64,000 nucleotides of DNA. Source: Hydrogenophilus thiooxidans (lineage in GTDB: Bacteria > Pseudomonadota > Gammaproteobacteria > Burkholderiales > Rhodocyclaceae). The notes below the pieces were generated by a model, which saw only the letters and a list, made by a program, of their open reading frames with translations, made no database searches and was not told where the DNA came from. The stretch spans positions 30,609 to 94,608 of the forward strand of contig NZ_JAHLSY010000010.1 in the NCBI RefSeq assembly GCF_019049855.1. The letters are read 5' to 3'. Shown here one piece after another: positions 41,771 to 51,407 of the stretch; positions within the stretch are counted from its first letter, which is position 1, and every line of letters starts with the position of its first letter. Position numbers and translations under genes: made by a program.

Positions 41771-43471
41771 TTATCCCTCAACAAAGCGTTCTGGCCACTG
41801 CACCGCGTCGGGGTCGATCTCCAACCCGAGCCGTTCGCAGAGCACCTGAACGCCGGGGTGCTGGGATGCCTGTTCCAGTATCCGTCGCTTGCGTTCCGCC
41901 CAGTGCGCCGCCTCTTCTTTCGCCGGAGTGCGGGCGACGTCGGCAGCAGCTTCGAACCGCAGACGCCGCTGCCATTGGCTGGGCGCTGCGGCAGCGACCG
42001 CATTCGCGACGCGCTGGGTCAATTCCGGCTTGGCCTTCAACCAATGGTGCGCGGGTGCGTCGACCGCCATCGTCCAGGTTGTGCCGTCGTCGGCGACCAC
42101 GGCACAATGCGACGCGAGCGTTTGCGCAAGCCCATCCAGTTCGAGGCGGGGATAGAGGTCGAGCCACGCGCGGTTTGCCGCGCTGCTTTCCGCTGCTGGT
42201 TCCGCAGCGTCATGTTGCCGCGGCGCCGTCTTCTGCGGTGGCGGCGCCGGGCGGAAAGGCTTTGGGGGCTCGATGCGCTCCTCATCCGGTCGGGCGACCG
42301 CAGGCGCCGCGACGCGTGCCGGTGGCGCTGGGGGCGACAGCGGCTGCGACGCCACCGGTTCTGGCGCCGGCCCTGTGCGCACGGGCTGCGCCGTCGGTTG
42401 CGATTGCGGCGCGAACGCAAAGAGGCGCAGGAGCGCCATTTCGAGCCCCGTTCGTTCGTCGGGCGCAAGCGGCAAATCGCGCCGCCCATGTACGACGATC
42501 TGGTACGCCAACTGCACGAACTCCGGATCCCATTCGTGCGCAAGCGCTTCCAGACGCGCGTCTTCGAGCGGCGCGCCGCCGAATTGCCGGCGGGCGACAC
42601 GGTGGATGAGTTGCGCAAGCGTCGCCAGCACCGTATCCACCGCGACGCTTGCTTCCGCAAGCTGCGCTACGAGCGTGAGGTAGCGGTCGTTCGCGTGCGC
42701 GGCCAACGCTGCAAGGAGTTCGATCAACACCGTTTCACTCACCAAGCCGAGCATTTCGCTCACCGCGGCTTCGCTCACGGTACCGGCGCCATAGGCGATG
42801 GCTTGATCGAGCAGCGACAGCGCGTCGCGCATCGAACCCCGCGCCGCTTGGCCGATCCGTTGCAGCGCCGCCGGTTCGAACGGAATCGCTTCCGCAGTGA
42901 GGATGGTGGCCGCGCGGCTTGCGATCTGGGCCGCAGAAAGGGCGCGCAAGTTGAACTGCAAGCAGCGCGAGAGCACCGTGACCGGGATTTTTTGCGGGTC
43001 GGTGGTCGCGAGCACGAACTTCACATGCTCGGGCGGCTCTTCGAGTGTTTTCAGCATCGCGTTGAACGCATGCCCCGTGAGCATGTGCACTTCGTCGATC
43101 ATGTAGACTTTGTAGCGGCCGGTAACAGGCGCGTAGGTGGCTTGCTCGAGGAGCGCCGCCATTTCGTCGACGCCGCGGTTGGAGGCCGCGTCCATTTCGA
43201 CGTAATCGGGATAGCGGTCGGCGTCGATCGCTTCGCACGCCGCGCACGCGTTACACGGCTCGGCACCCACGCCGCGCTCGCAGTTGAGCGCTTTGGCCAG
43301 GATCCGACTGATCGTGGTTTTCCCGACACCGCGCGTACCGGTAAAAAGGTAGGCGTGGTGCAAGCGCCCAGTGGTCAGCGCATGGGTGAGCGCACGGACA
43401 ACGTGATCTTGACCGACGAGGGCGGAGAAATCACGGGGGCGCCATTTACGCGCCAGGGCCAATTGGGTCAT
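41771..43471 (-). CDS. dnaX: DNA polymerase III subunits gamma/tau
   Basis: A 566-residue clamp-loader ATPase. Walker A GTRGVGKTTISR is near residue 45, a four-Cys zinc site follows (about 64-79: CERG...CNACAACE), then DEVHML and sensor-1 DPQKIPVTVLSRC. After domain III (to about 365) comes a Pro/Ala-rich linker, then a tau-like C-terminal domain ending VQWPERFVE. E. coli makes gamma by a -1 frameshift at an A-rich heptamer; no such heptamer is seen in the linker here. SRP RNA lies directly upstream. Confidence 0.96.
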   Translation of the reverse strand: MTQLALARKWRPRDFSALVGQDHVVRALTHALTTGRLHHAYLFTGTRGVGKTTISRILAKALNCERGVGAEPCNACAACEAIDADRYPDYVEMDAASNRGVDEMAALLEQATYAPVTGRYKVYMIDEVHMLTGHAFNAMLKTLEEPPEHVKFVLATTDPQKIPVTVLSRCLQFNLRALSAAQIASRAATILTAEAIPFEPAALQRIGQAARGSMRDALSLLDQAIAYGAGTVSEAAVSEMLGLVSETVLIELLAALAAHANDRYLTLVAQLAEASVAVDTVLATLAQLIHRVARRQFGGAPLEDARLEALAHEWDPEFVQLAYQIVVHGRRDLPLAPDERTGLEMALLRLFAFAPQSQPTAQPVRTGPAPEPVASQPLSPPAPPARVAAPAVARPDEERIEPPKPFRPAPPPQKTAPRQHDAAEPAAESSAANRAWLDLYPRLELDGLAQTLASHCAVVADDGTTWTMAVDAPAHHWLKAKPELTQRVANAVAAAAPSQWQRRLRFEAAADVARTPAKEEAAHWAERKRRILEQASQHPGVQVLCERLGLEIDPDAVQWPERFVEG

Positions 43472-43489
43472 AAGCGATCATCGAGTCAG

Positions 43490-43588
43490 ACGGCGAGCCG
43501 AACCCCCGGCACTGGCAGGATGTGGTTAGGGCTGCTGCCTCCCGGCCCTGACCCGGTTCCCACGCTGCCATGCGGGGCGACCCGCCGC
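43490..43588 (-). ncRNA. ffs: Signal recognition particle RNA (4.5S type)
   Basis: About 98 nt on the minus strand. The conserved domain IV core GGGTCAGGGCCGGGAGGCAGCAGCC (two pieces: GGGTCAGG and GGAGGCAGCAGCC) forms the apical tetraloop and Ffh-binding internal loops. The matching 3' side has CATCCTG and GTGCCGGGG. Ends GGCGGGT and GCTCGCC pair to close the rod. There is no Alu domain, so it is the small proteobacterial form. Position next to dnaX is usual. The exact ends are estimated. Confidence 0.9.
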
Positions 43589-43601
43589 AAAGTGAATCAT
43601 A

Positions 43602-44897
43602 TCACGCCTTGCGCGCGGTTGGGTTGGTATCGCTTTCGGTATCCGCTGCTGCTTCCGCAGCAGGGGGTTGGGATGCCGTCCGCTCCTCTTCGGATGCCGC
43701 GGTGTTCGCCTCCGCTGCGTTTTCCAGGCCGTGCGAAACGGGGAACGCCGCATTCGGCGCACTCTCCCACGGCAACGCCAGCCGCTCCGGTGGCAGAAGG
43801 GTTTCCGCAGCGACGACCCGCGCCCGCACCGGGTCGCGTTGCATCAGCTGCGCATAGTGACCTTTGGCTTTGCCCCAGAGGCGTAGCCCCAAGGTCAAAC
43901 GCAGCAGCGCTTCGTGCAGGACGGGATCCGTTTCGTTCTCACCGAGCCAGCGCTCCAGAAGGTCGAGCCAAGCCGGTTCCGCTGGAAGCAACGGCAAGAG
44001 CTCGGCGACGACTTCGGTAGCGTAGCGCCGGCGTAAGAAGGTTTCGGCTAGCCGCAGCGCCTCTGCCGTTTCCCCCTCGCGGCGCAACGCGCGAATCACC
44101 GCCGCGACAAGCGCAGGCAATTGCCGCTCCTCTTTGGGTTGCGACTCCCACCACGCCTCGAAGGTGCGGCCGCAACGCAACGCGTCTAAAAGTAGCGCCG
44201 GATAGGCTTTTACCGCCACCGCCAAGAATTCCGGTGCGGGCAATGCATCATGACGGCGCAGTTTGCGCGCCGCCTCGAGCGCCATTTCCCAGCGCTCGAG
44301 CAGTACTCCCGCTTCCAAGCGCAACCGCTCGCGGACGGAGGGCGCAACCTTTCCGCCCCGTTCAAGCGCCGCCAGCGCCGCTTCCAACCGATCGATGCGG
44401 CGAAAAACCAAACCGAAACGGGCTTCCAACACCTGCCGCACCGCCAGCCAGTCGCCGGCATCCGGAATCCGCGCCAACGCATTTTCGGCGCGCGCTTCGT
44501 CACGTACGGCCAACGCCGCTTCGCACGCTGCCGTCGCTACCGCTGCAGCGCCCTGCTTGAGCCGGTACGCACGGTCGAGGGCTTTGAAGCTCATTTTGGG
44601 TTTGCCGAGTTCCCATCCCACGACCGCCATTTCCAGCGCATCGAGCGCACGCTGCAAGCGACGACGCTCCCGCCAGTGGCGAACCGAAGCCGGGGTGCCA
44701 ATGATCCGCGCCACCAATCTGAGCACGCCGTACCCCACGAAGAGGAACAGCAGTGCCAGCAAGACAAGCAGCTGGCTCGAGAGCTGAAAACGGTAGGGCG
44801 GAAACACCGCGACGACGTAGCCATCCAACGTCTGGAACCAAAGTGCAAACGCCACCGCTGCAACCGCGGCGATCAAGACAGCAAGGACGGTTCGCAT
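43602..44897 (-). CDS. hemY: HemY-family haem biosynthesis membrane protein
   Basis: A 431-residue inner-membrane protein. Two N-terminal helices (about 2-24 and 40-65, the HemY_N region) are followed by a long TPR-like helical domain and a disordered acidic tail. This HemY is not protoporphyrinogen oxidase; in E. coli it is a membrane protein of the hem operon proposed to help organise haem enzymes. ATG 44897 has AAGGAG eight bases upstream; a GTG at 44906 overlaps the hemX stop. It is last in hemCDXY. Confidence 0.9.
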   Translation of the reverse strand: MRTVLAVLIAAVAAVAFALWFQTLDGYVVAVFPPYRFQLSSQLLVLLALLFLFVGYGVLRLVARIIGTPASVRHWRERRRLQRALDALEMAVVGWELGKPKMSFKALDRAYRLKQGAAAVATAACEAALAVRDEARAENALARIPDAGDWLAVRQVLEARFGLVFRRIDRLEAALAALERGGKVAPSVRERLRLEAGVLLERWEMALEAARKLRRHDALPAPEFLAVAVKAYPALLLDALRCGRTFEAWWESQPKEERQLPALVAAVIRALRREGETAEALRLAETFLRRRYATEVVAELLPLLPAEPAWLDLLERWLGENETDPVLHEALLRLTLGLRLWGKAKGHYAQLMQRDPVRARVVAAETLLPPERLALPWESAPNAAFPVSHGLENAAEANTAASEEERTASQPPAAEAAADTESDTNPTARKA

Positions 44898-44902
44898 TGC
44901 AG

Positions 44903-46300
44903 TCACTCCTTGCCAATGGGTTGCATCTCAGGCGCTGCCAGGCGCGTCTCGATTTCCGAGAGCGCTTTGAGCGAACGCGCCAACGTGGGCCGTTCGGCAT
45001 GGACGCGTTCGGCTTTGAGCGCGGCGATCGCCGCTTGCGCGGCCTGGGTGGCGGGCGCGTTCGGGTCGAAGTAACGCGCAAGCGCTTTTTCCAGTTTTGC
45101 CAACGCCGTTTGGTACGCCGTTTCGTCGCCCCGTTGCGCGGCAACGCGCGCGGCGGCGATCCAGGTAGTGATGTTGAGCTGCAGCGTGGTCGCCGCTTCG
45201 GGCGAAAGGAGTTCCGGCGCGGTGGCGTCCAACCGTTCCAACCGCAGCCAGTCGGCCCACTCTTGGCCAACCGCGCGACCGAACGCGACCACTGTCGCCC
45301 ATGCCCGCTGGTACCACGGCGCGGAGGCGTCAGCGGTATCCGCTACTTTGTGCTTGGGATCGACCTCGGCAAGATAGGCGAACGGGGCATTGGCGATCGC
45401 GTCGTCGAGCGCAGCGAGTTTGGCCAAAATGCCGTCGAGATCGACGCGCGGCGCTGCCTGCACCGCAAGCAGGTCGGCTTCGACGGCTTCGCGCAAGCCG
45501 CGCAAAAGCGGCCGATCTGCTTCTTTGAGCCGAGCGGCAAGGGTGGCAAGCGCCCCTTGCGCGGCGTTCACATTGCCATCCCACGCGAGCTGCCGTTGCG
45601 CGAACGCCAGGGCTTCCCCTGCTTCGACGACCCAGCGCCGATCCCCGAGTTTCGCCAAAGCTTCGGTCATTTCGGCCGCGCTTTTTGCGATGCCTTGCAG
45701 GCGATCGAGCGCCGCTTCGTCGCGTGCCAGCCGCTCGCGCGTCTCGATGAACGCCGCTTCGAGTTGGCGCCATTGCTCTTTGAGTGCGGTGATTTGGGCG
45801 TCGACCTCAACGATAGCGGCGACCTGCTGCTGGACGGTTCGCAAATCGGTCTTCTGGGTCTCGACTTTATCGGACACGTAGGTGACGTAGCTGTGCACCC
45901 TTTCAAGCATCCGTTTGACGAGATAAAAGGTGAGTCCGTTTCCACCCAACGCTACGAGGAGCGCTGCCGTGCCGAGCCACACGCCTGCCCGAGACGCGTT
46001 GTTGGCCTGAGGCGAACGCGTTTCGGGTTGTACGGGTGTCTGCTCCGGTTGCACTGCGCCATCGGACGCCGCTGCACGCGCGGTGTCCGCGGGGGCAGAC
46101 GGTTCCGTTTCCGCACCCGCCCCGGGTGACGCGGATTGTTCTTCGACAACCTCCGTGCGATTCGTCTCCGCGGCGTTTTCGCTGACGGACTCCTGCTGGC
46201 TGTCCTTACTGTCCTTGCTGTCCTTGTCTTTGAGCGTTTCCGCCTCGTCCGTCCTTGCGCGCTTATCGGAACGCGCGCGTGGGTTCCCTTTTTGCGTCAT
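44903..46300 (-). CDS. hemX: HemX-family protein (uroporphyrinogen III C-methyltransferase-like domain)
   Basis: A 465-residue single-pass inner-membrane protein. Residues 1-100 are disordered, with a Lys-Asp-Ser micro-repeat (KDKDSKDSKDS) and Ala/Pro/Glu-rich sequence. One membrane helix (about 105-127, GVWLGTAALLVALGGNGL) is followed by a coiled-coil and helical periplasmic domain typical of HemX. Despite database names, no SAM-binding methyltransferase motifs are visible. ATG overlaps the hemD stop (ATGA). Its function in the haem branch is unresolved. Confidence 0.9.
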   Translation of the reverse strand: MTQKGNPRARSDKRARTDEAETLKDKDSKDSKDSQQESVSENAAETNRTEVVEEQSASPGAGAETEPSAPADTARAAASDGAVQPEQTPVQPETRSPQANNASRAGVWLGTAALLVALGGNGLTFYLVKRMLERVHSYVTYVSDKVETQKTDLRTVQQQVAAIVEVDAQITALKEQWRQLEAAFIETRERLARDEAALDRLQGIAKSAAEMTEALAKLGDRRWVVEAGEALAFAQRQLAWDGNVNAAQGALATLAARLKEADRPLLRGLREAVEADLLAVQAAPRVDLDGILAKLAALDDAIANAPFAYLAEVDPKHKVADTADASAPWYQRAWATVVAFGRAVGQEWADWLRLERLDATAPELLSPEAATTLQLNITTWIAAARVAAQRGDETAYQTALAKLEKALARYFDPNAPATQAAQAAIAALKAERVHAERPTLARSLKALSEIETRLAAPEMQPIGKE

Positions 46301-47085
46301 TGCACCTTCTCCCGCGAATAACATTCCTGTAGCGTCGCCACCAACGCGTCGTCTCCCGGACGCGGCGCCGTGACGACGTGCCGCCACCCCAACGTCTGCA
46401 GCGCCTCAGCGACGCGGGGATGGTTGGCGACCGCCAAGAGGCGTTCACGCACCTTTTCGAAGCGTTCCGCGCCCATCGCCTCGGGCAATCCCCGCGCTGC
46501 TTCACTGCTGGTGATAAGGAGCGCCGCAATCCGCCCTTGTGCGTACGGTTCCCAATGGTGCGGCAGCCAGCGCGCGACGCGTCGGCGGTAACAGATCCAT
46601 TCGTGCACCTCCGCGCCCCGGGCTCTGAGCGCTTCGGTCAGCAGACCGCGCCCCCCTTCTCCTTTGACGATGAGAAGCGACTGCCCGGCAACGCGCTCGG
46701 GTTGCGTCCACGACGCAGCCAACACGGTTTCGCTGTCGGCGCCATCCACAGGGTACCACACATCGGGGAAACCGAGCGCCCGCAATGCAGCGGCGCTGCC
46801 CGCGCCAACTGTGGCAACGGGCGGCCCCGGTGGCCAGGGGCGGTGCATACGGATGGCTGGCACCGCGATCTGCGCCGCGTTGGCGCTGACGAAAAAGACC
46901 CAAAGATAGCCGTCGAGCGCCTCGGCCCACTGGCGAGCCGCTTCCTCGGTGACCGTCGGCTCGATAGCCAAGAGCGGCGCGACGATCGGCTCCCAGCCGT
47001 GCGCGCGCAGGAGTGTGCTCAGCCGCTCGGTTTGCGCAAGCGGCCGCGTGACCCAGACGGCGGGCTTTTCTGCCACAATCGCCAT
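46297..47085 (-). CDS. hemD: Uroporphyrinogen-III synthase
   Basis: A 262-residue cyclase that inverts ring D of hydroxymethylbilane to give uroporphyrinogen III. Sequence is poorly conserved in this family, but VWVTRPLAQTERL at the start, FVSANAAQIAV, ATVGAGSAAAL and LLITSSEAARGL are recognisable. The start is unclear: ATG 47085 is used, while GTG 47103 would overlap the hemC stop (GTGA) and add six residues. Both lack a good ribosome site, suggesting coupling to hemC. Confidence 0.92.
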   Translation of the reverse strand: MAIVAEKPAVWVTRPLAQTERLSTLLRAHGWEPIVAPLLAIEPTVTEEAARQWAEALDGYLWVFFVSANAAQIAVPAIRMHRPWPPGPPVATVGAGSAAALRALGFPDVWYPVDGADSETVLAASWTQPERVAGQSLLIVKGEGGRGLLTEALRARGAEVHEWICYRRRVARWLPHHWEPYAQGRIAALLITSSEAARGLPEAMGAERFEKVRERLLAVANHPRVAEALQTLGWRHVVTAPRPGDDALVATLQECYSREKVQ

Positions 47086-47099
47086 GTTTTGCGCTGTGG

Positions 47100-48062
47100 T
47101 CACGACCCCAATCCAGCTTGGGCGTTGCACGCGAGCCGCGCAACGAGCGCTTCTGCCCCTTCTGCGATCAACTGCTCCGCCAAGTGCAGTCCGAGCGTTT
47201 CGGCCTCGGCGAATGCGCCTTGCATTTCGCCGCGGAAAATTTCGCTGCCATCCGGTTCGGCAACCAAACCGCGCAGCCAAATCTGCCCGTCTGACGGGGT
47301 TGCGTACGCTGCAATCGGCACCTCACAACTGCCCCCCAGCCGACGCGCGAACGCCCGCTCGGCGAGGACGCACGCCGCCGTTTCGGGGTCGTGCAGCGGC
47401 GCGAGCCATTCGGCGACATCGGGTCGATCGGTCAACACTTCGATACCCAACGCCCCCTGGCCCGCTGCCGGGAGCATCTCAGCCACCGGCAACACGCTGC
47501 GAATGCGCGCCCAGAGCCCCAACCGCTTCAACCCTGCCGACGCCAAGATGATCGCGTCGTACTGCCCTTCATCGAGTTTGCGCAACCGCGTATCGAGGTT
47601 GCCCCGCAGCGGTTCGACGCTCAGATAGGGGTATTGCGCGATCAACTGCGCCTGACGGCGCAGCGACGAGGTGCCCACCACTGCGCCCGGCGGCAAATCG
47701 TCGAGCGAAGCGTAGCGGTTCGAAACGAAGGCATCCTCCGGAATTTCCCGCGGTAAGATCGCTGCAAGACGGAAAGGGTCACCGAGCACCATCGGCACGT
47801 CTTTCATCGAATGGACCGCAAGGTCGGCACGACGCTCGAGGAGCGCCACCTCGAGCTCCTTGACGAAAAGCCCCTTTCCGCCGATTTTCGCAAGCGGACG
47901 GTCGAGAATCTGGTCACCGCGCGTTGTCATTCCCAAGAGTTCGACCGTACAATCGGGATACAATCGTTGCAACAGACTCTGGACATGGCGCGCTTGCCAG
48001 AGCGCCAAGCGGCTTTCCCGGGTTGCGATCACCAAACGGGACGGAGTACCATGATGCGGCAT
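47100..48062 (-). CDS. hemC: Porphobilinogen deaminase (hydroxymethylbilane synthase)
   Basis: A 320-residue enzyme polymerising four porphobilinogens. Signatures: [15 protein letters not shown] at the N-terminus, [20 protein letters not shown], the substrate-loop [12 protein letters not shown], and the dipyrromethane-cofactor cysteine in [11 protein letters not shown]. Length is close to E. coli HemC (313). It heads hemC-hemD-hemX-hemY. The first 12 bases overlap the 5' end of the divergent thioredoxin-fold gene, so both promoters sit inside the opposite coding region. Confidence 0.97.
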   Translation of the reverse strand: MPHHGTPSRLVIATRESRLALWQARHVQSLLQRLYPDCTVELLGMTTRGDQILDRPLAKIGGKGLFVKELEVALLERRADLAVHSMKDVPMVLGDPFRLAAILPREIPEDAFVSNRYASLDDLPPGAVVGTSSLRRQAQLIAQYPYLSVEPLRGNLDTRLRKLDEGQYDAIILASAGLKRLGLWARIRSVLPVAEMLPAAGQGALGIEVLTDRPDVAEWLAPLHDPETAACVLAERAFARRLGGSCEVPIAAYATPSDGQIWLRGLVAEPDGSEIFRGEMQGAFAEAETLGLHLAEQLIAEGAEALVARLACNAQAGLGS

Positions 48063-48614
48063 CGTTGTTCCTTTTTCGTGGCGCGTTGGCGTCAGGGCGC
48101 ACCAGCGTTACGGCACCTCCTGTTCGGAACCCTGACGTCCTTGCTTTTTTTGATTGTATCACCCGCGTTCGCCGCGCCAACCGAACCCATCTCCAAGACG
48201 CACACGGAAATACCGCCCGCTACCGACCTTGCCGCGGACGGTGCCTGGTCGAAAACCACCCGCAAACCCATTCTGCTTTACTTCGAACGCCGCGAATGTC
48301 CTTATTGTGTCCGCGCACAACGCTATCTGGAAAGCGTCGCACAGAGCCGCCGCGACCGCGCTCGTTTTCGTCGCATCGAAGCCGACCGCGCCGACCTCCC
48401 GCTGATCGATTTTCAAGGCAACCCCACGCACCATGCCGCATTCGCGCGGGTGATGAAAGGGACGCTCACGCCAACGGTGGTGGTGGTGGATGGCGACGGC
48501 AAGCCCTTGGCACCGCCGCTCATCGGGCTTCCGGATGAGTCGTTCTACAGCTACTATTTGGAACAATTGATCGAAGACGGCGAAGCGCAGCTCCAGCACG
48601 CTGCAAACCGCTGA
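48051..48614 (+). CDS. Exported thioredoxin-fold protein
   Basis: A 187-residue protein with an N-terminal signal (hydrophobic about 24-42, ending SPAFAAP) and a thioredoxin-like domain whose redox motif is CPYC in [16 protein letters not shown]. The cis-Pro region is [13 protein letters not shown]. It is probably a periplasmic thiol oxidoreductase related to SoxW/DsbE-like proteins; the substrate is unknown. GGAG lies five bases before tandem ATGs at 48051 and 48054. It precedes ppc by 15 bases and could be co-transcribed. Confidence 0.8.
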   Translation: MMRHRCSFFVARWRQGAPALRHLLFGTLTSLLFLIVSPAFAAPTEPISKTHTEIPPATDLAADGAWSKTTRKPILLYFERRECPYCVRAQRYLESVAQSRRDRARFRRIEADRADLPLIDFQGNPTHHAAFARVMKGTLTPTVVVVDGDGKPLAPPLIGLPDESFYSYYLEQLIEDGEAQLQHAANR

Positions 48615-48629
48615 TTCAGGAAACCTCAA

Positions 48630-51377
48630 ATGAACGACCTCCGTACCGAAAAAGACGCACCACTGCGCGCCGAAATCCGCGAGCTGGGAAAACGCCTGGG
48701 CGACACGATCCGCACCGAACATGGCGAAGCGATCTTTTCCTTGGTCGAAGCGATCCGTCAAGCGTCGGTAGCGATCCACCGTGGCGATACGGATCCCACT
48801 TCGCTCGAAACGCTTCTGCATGGGATGACACGGGACGAGGCGATCGTCGTGATTCGCGCCTTCACCCTCTTTTCCCATCTGGCGAACATCGCCGAAGACC
48901 AGCACCATCTGCGACGCGCCCGCGCGCACGCGATCGCCGGTTCGCCAGCGAAAGAAGGATCGTTGGCGCATGCCGTCGCGGCGCTCGAACGCGCAGGGGT
49001 TTCCCGAACGGCGCTCACGCAGTTTCTGGCCACAGCGTGCGTGCGCCCCGTTCTGACCGCCCACCCCACCGAAGTGCAGCGCCAAGCGGTGCTTGCGCGT
49101 GAACAGGAGATCGCGCATTGGCTCGCTGAGCGCGATCGCGTCGCGCTCACCCCCGAAGAGCGTGCCGAGGTGGATGCGGCAATCACCCGGGCGATCCGCA
49201 CCCTGTGGCTCACCCGCTTGATTCGTCCGACGCGCATTTCGGTGCTCGACGAAGCGAACAACGTCCTCAACTACTTCCGCAGCACCTTCTTGCCGCAATT
49301 GCCCAAACTCTACCGCCGGTTGGCGCGGCTCGTCGGCCGCTGGGCTGAGACCCCTTTCCTGCAGATCGGTTCGTGGGTGGGCGGCGATCGTGACGGGAAT
49401 CCCTTTGTCACCGCCGAGGTGTTGCGCGCGACGGTCATTCGCAACGCCGCGGCTGCGCTCGAATATTACCTCGACGCGGTCCACCGACTCGGCGGGACAC
49501 TGCCGCTTGCTGCTGGCCTGTCGCCTGTCACGCCCGAACTCGACGCGCTGGCCGAACAAGCGGGTTCGCCCTCTCCGCACCGCGCCGACGAGCGCTACCG
49601 TCTGGCGTTGATCGCGATCTACGCACGCCTGGCCGCAACCTACCAGCAACTGGTTGGACATCTGCCGCGGCGCCTTCCGAGCGTCGAACTGCCGCCTTAT
49701 CCGTCGGCAGAAGCCTTCGCCGCCGATTTGGAAACGATTCACGGTTCACTCACCGCCGCAGGGCTTAGCGAAATCGCCGACGGGGCACTGGCGGAGCTGC
49801 GCACCGCGGTTCGCGTCTTCGGGTTTCATTTGGCGCACCTCGACCTGCGGCAAAACAGCGCCGTGCACGAAGCGGTGATCGCCGAACTCATCGCGGCGGC
49901 GCACCCTGGTGTCGACTACCGGCGCCTACCCGAAGCGGAGCGGGTGGCGCTGCTGCGTAGGGAACTCGCGACTGCACGGCCGCTCACCAACCCCGACTGG
50001 TCCTACAGCGCGACCACGCAGAGCGAACTCGACATTTTCCGCACCGCGCGCTGGGCGCACGACACCATCGGGCCGCGCGTGATCGAACAGTACGTGATCT
50101 CGAAGACCGACGCCGTCTCCGATATCCTGGAAGTGGCGATGCTCCTCAAAGAAGTGGGGCTGCTGCAGCCGTGGCGCAACCATTTGGCCGTCGATATCGT
50201 CCCGCTCTTCGAAACGATCGCCGACCTGGAGGCGGCGCCGCAAATCCTGCGTGACCTCTACGCGCTTCCCGAATACCGTGCGTGGGTTGCCGCGCGCGGT
50301 AACCGGCAAGAGATCATGCTGGGCTATTCCGATTCGAACAAGGACGGCGGCTTCGTCACTGCGAACTGGGCGCTCTACCGCGCACAACAAACCCTGGTGG
50401 CAACGGCGGAGCAGATCGGGATCACGCTGCGCCTCTTCCACGGCCGCGGCGGATCGGTGGGGCGCGGCGGTGGCCCCAGCTACCAGGCGATCTTGGCACA
50501 ACCCAAAGGGGCGGTAGCAGGGCAACTGAAATTGACCGAACAGGGAGAGGTGATCGCGGCGAAATATGCGAATCCGGAGCTCGGGCAGCGCAACCTGGAA
50601 GTCTTGGTCGCCGCAACCATCGAAGCGTCGCTCTTGGGTAAGGACGGCTCGGCGCCCGATCCCCGTTTCGAAACGGTGATGGCCGAACTCTCCGACCACG
50701 CGTTTCGCGCCTACCGTGCGCTTGTCTACGAGACCGAAGGGTTCGAGACCTTCTTCTGGGAAGCGACGGTGATCGAGGAGATCGCGCACCTCAACATCGG
50801 GTCGCGCCCCGCGTCGCGCACCAAGAGCCGGAACATCGAAGACCTGCGCGCGATTCCCTGGGTCTTCTCCTGGTCGCAAGCGCGGATCATGCTGCCTGGC
50901 TGGTACGGTTTTGGCAGCGCCGTCGAAACGTGGGTAAATGAAGCGGAACAGGCCGGCGAAACGGCAGCGGCGCGTATTGCGCTATTGCAGCGCATGGCGC
51001 GCGAATGGAGCTTCTTCACCGCGATGCTCCACAACATGGACATGGTGCTGGGCAAGAGCGACCTGGCAATTGCGGAACGGTACGTGGCACTCGTGCGCGA
51101 CCAAGCACTTGCCCAGTCGATCTTTGCGCGGATTCGCGACGAATGGAGCCGCACCGTCCGCTGGCTCCTCACCCTCACCGGGCAACGCGAACTGCTCGAC
51201 AGCAACCCGCTCCTCAAACGCTCGGTCCAGAACCGCTTCCCCTATATCGACCCGCTGCACCTGGTGCAAGTGGAGCTGCTGCGCCGTCACCGCGCGGGCG
51301 AAGACGATCCGCGGCTGCGTCTTGGGATCCACCTCTCGATCAACGGGATTGCCGCGGGGCTCAGAAACAGCGGGTGA
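48630..51377 (+). CDS. ppc: Phosphoenolpyruvate carboxylase
   Basis: A 915-residue anaplerotic enzyme forming oxaloacetate from PEP and bicarbonate. Motifs in order: VLTAHPTEVQRQAVL (catalytic His, about residue 145), GGDRDGNPFVT, GYSDSNKDGGFVTANWALY and the Arg-rich loop FHGRGGSVGRGGGP, with C-terminal ...INGIAAGLRNSG. Length is that of E. coli Ppc (883) plus a short N-terminal extension. AGGAAA precedes the ATG. It is divergent from hemC, a common betaproteobacterial arrangement. It replenishes the TCA cycle. Confidence 0.98.
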   Translation: MNDLRTEKDAPLRAEIRELGKRLGDTIRTEHGEAIFSLVEAIRQASVAIHRGDTDPTSLETLLHGMTRDEAIVVIRAFTLFSHLANIAEDQHHLRRARAHAIAGSPAKEGSLAHAVAALERAGVSRTALTQFLATACVRPVLTAHPTEVQRQAVLAREQEIAHWLAERDRVALTPEERAEVDAAITRAIRTLWLTRLIRPTRISVLDEANNVLNYFRSTFLPQLPKLYRRLARLVGRWAETPFLQIGSWVGGDRDGNPFVTAEVLRATVIRNAAAALEYYLDAVHRLGGTLPLAAGLSPVTPELDALAEQAGSPSPHRADERYRLALIAIYARLAATYQQLVGHLPRRLPSVELPPYPSAEAFAADLETIHGSLTAAGLSEIADGALAELRTAVRVFGFHLAHLDLRQNSAVHEAVIAELIAAAHPGVDYRRLPEAERVALLRRELATARPLTNPDWSYSATTQSELDIFRTARWAHDTIGPRVIEQYVISKTDAVSDILEVAMLLKEVGLLQPWRNHLAVDIVPLFETIADLEAAPQILRDLYALPEYRAWVAARGNRQEIMLGYSDSNKDGGFVTANWALYRAQQTLVATAEQIGITLRLFHGRGGSVGRGGGPSYQAILAQPKGAVAGQLKLTEQGEVIAAKYANPELGQRNLEVLVAATIEASLLGKDGSAPDPRFETVMAELSDHAFRAYRALVYETEGFETFFWEATVIEEIAHLNIGSRPASRTKSRNIEDLRAIPWVFSWSQARIMLPGWYGFGSAVETWVNEAEQAGETAAARIALLQRMAREWSFFTAMLHNMDMVLGKSDLAIAERYVALVRDQALAQSIFARIRDEWSRTVRWLLTLTGQRELLDSNPLLKRSVQNRFPYIDPLHLVQVELLRRHRAGEDDPRLRLGIHLSINGIAAGLRNSG

Positions 51378-51393
51378 CCTCTGCCCCGTTTTC

Positions 51394-51407
51394 TTGATGC
51401 CGATCAA
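51394..51407 (+). promoter_or_regulatory. FNR box of the ubiUVT operon
   Basis: TTGAT-GCCG-ATCAA is a perfect FNR/Anr-type palindrome, 17 bases after the ppc stop. An extended -10 (TGCTACGCT, hexamer 51430-51435) predicts a start at 51442. That puts the box centre at exactly -41.5, the class II activator position. Confidence 0.85.

Noticed and set aside
42985..43000. AAAAAA run in dnaX as a frameshift site
   Set aside because: It encodes the sensor-1 DPQKIP motif. The reading frame does not give an X-XXY-YYZ heptamer, and it is far too early for a gamma product.
41858..44020. 720-codon plus-strand frame across dnaX, SRP RNA and hemY
   Set aside because: It spans a structured RNA and two clear minus-strand genes, and has no recognisable protein features.
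46190..46250. Repeated TGTCCTT units as a possible microsatellite or phase-variable tract
   Set aside because: Encodes the Lys-Asp-Ser repeat of the disordered HemX N-terminus. Only three or four copies and not near the start codon, so phase variation is unlikely.
48159..49742. 527-codon frame opposite ppc and the thioredoxin-fold gene
   Set aside because: Antisense shadow of ppc. The catalytic motifs are on the other strand.
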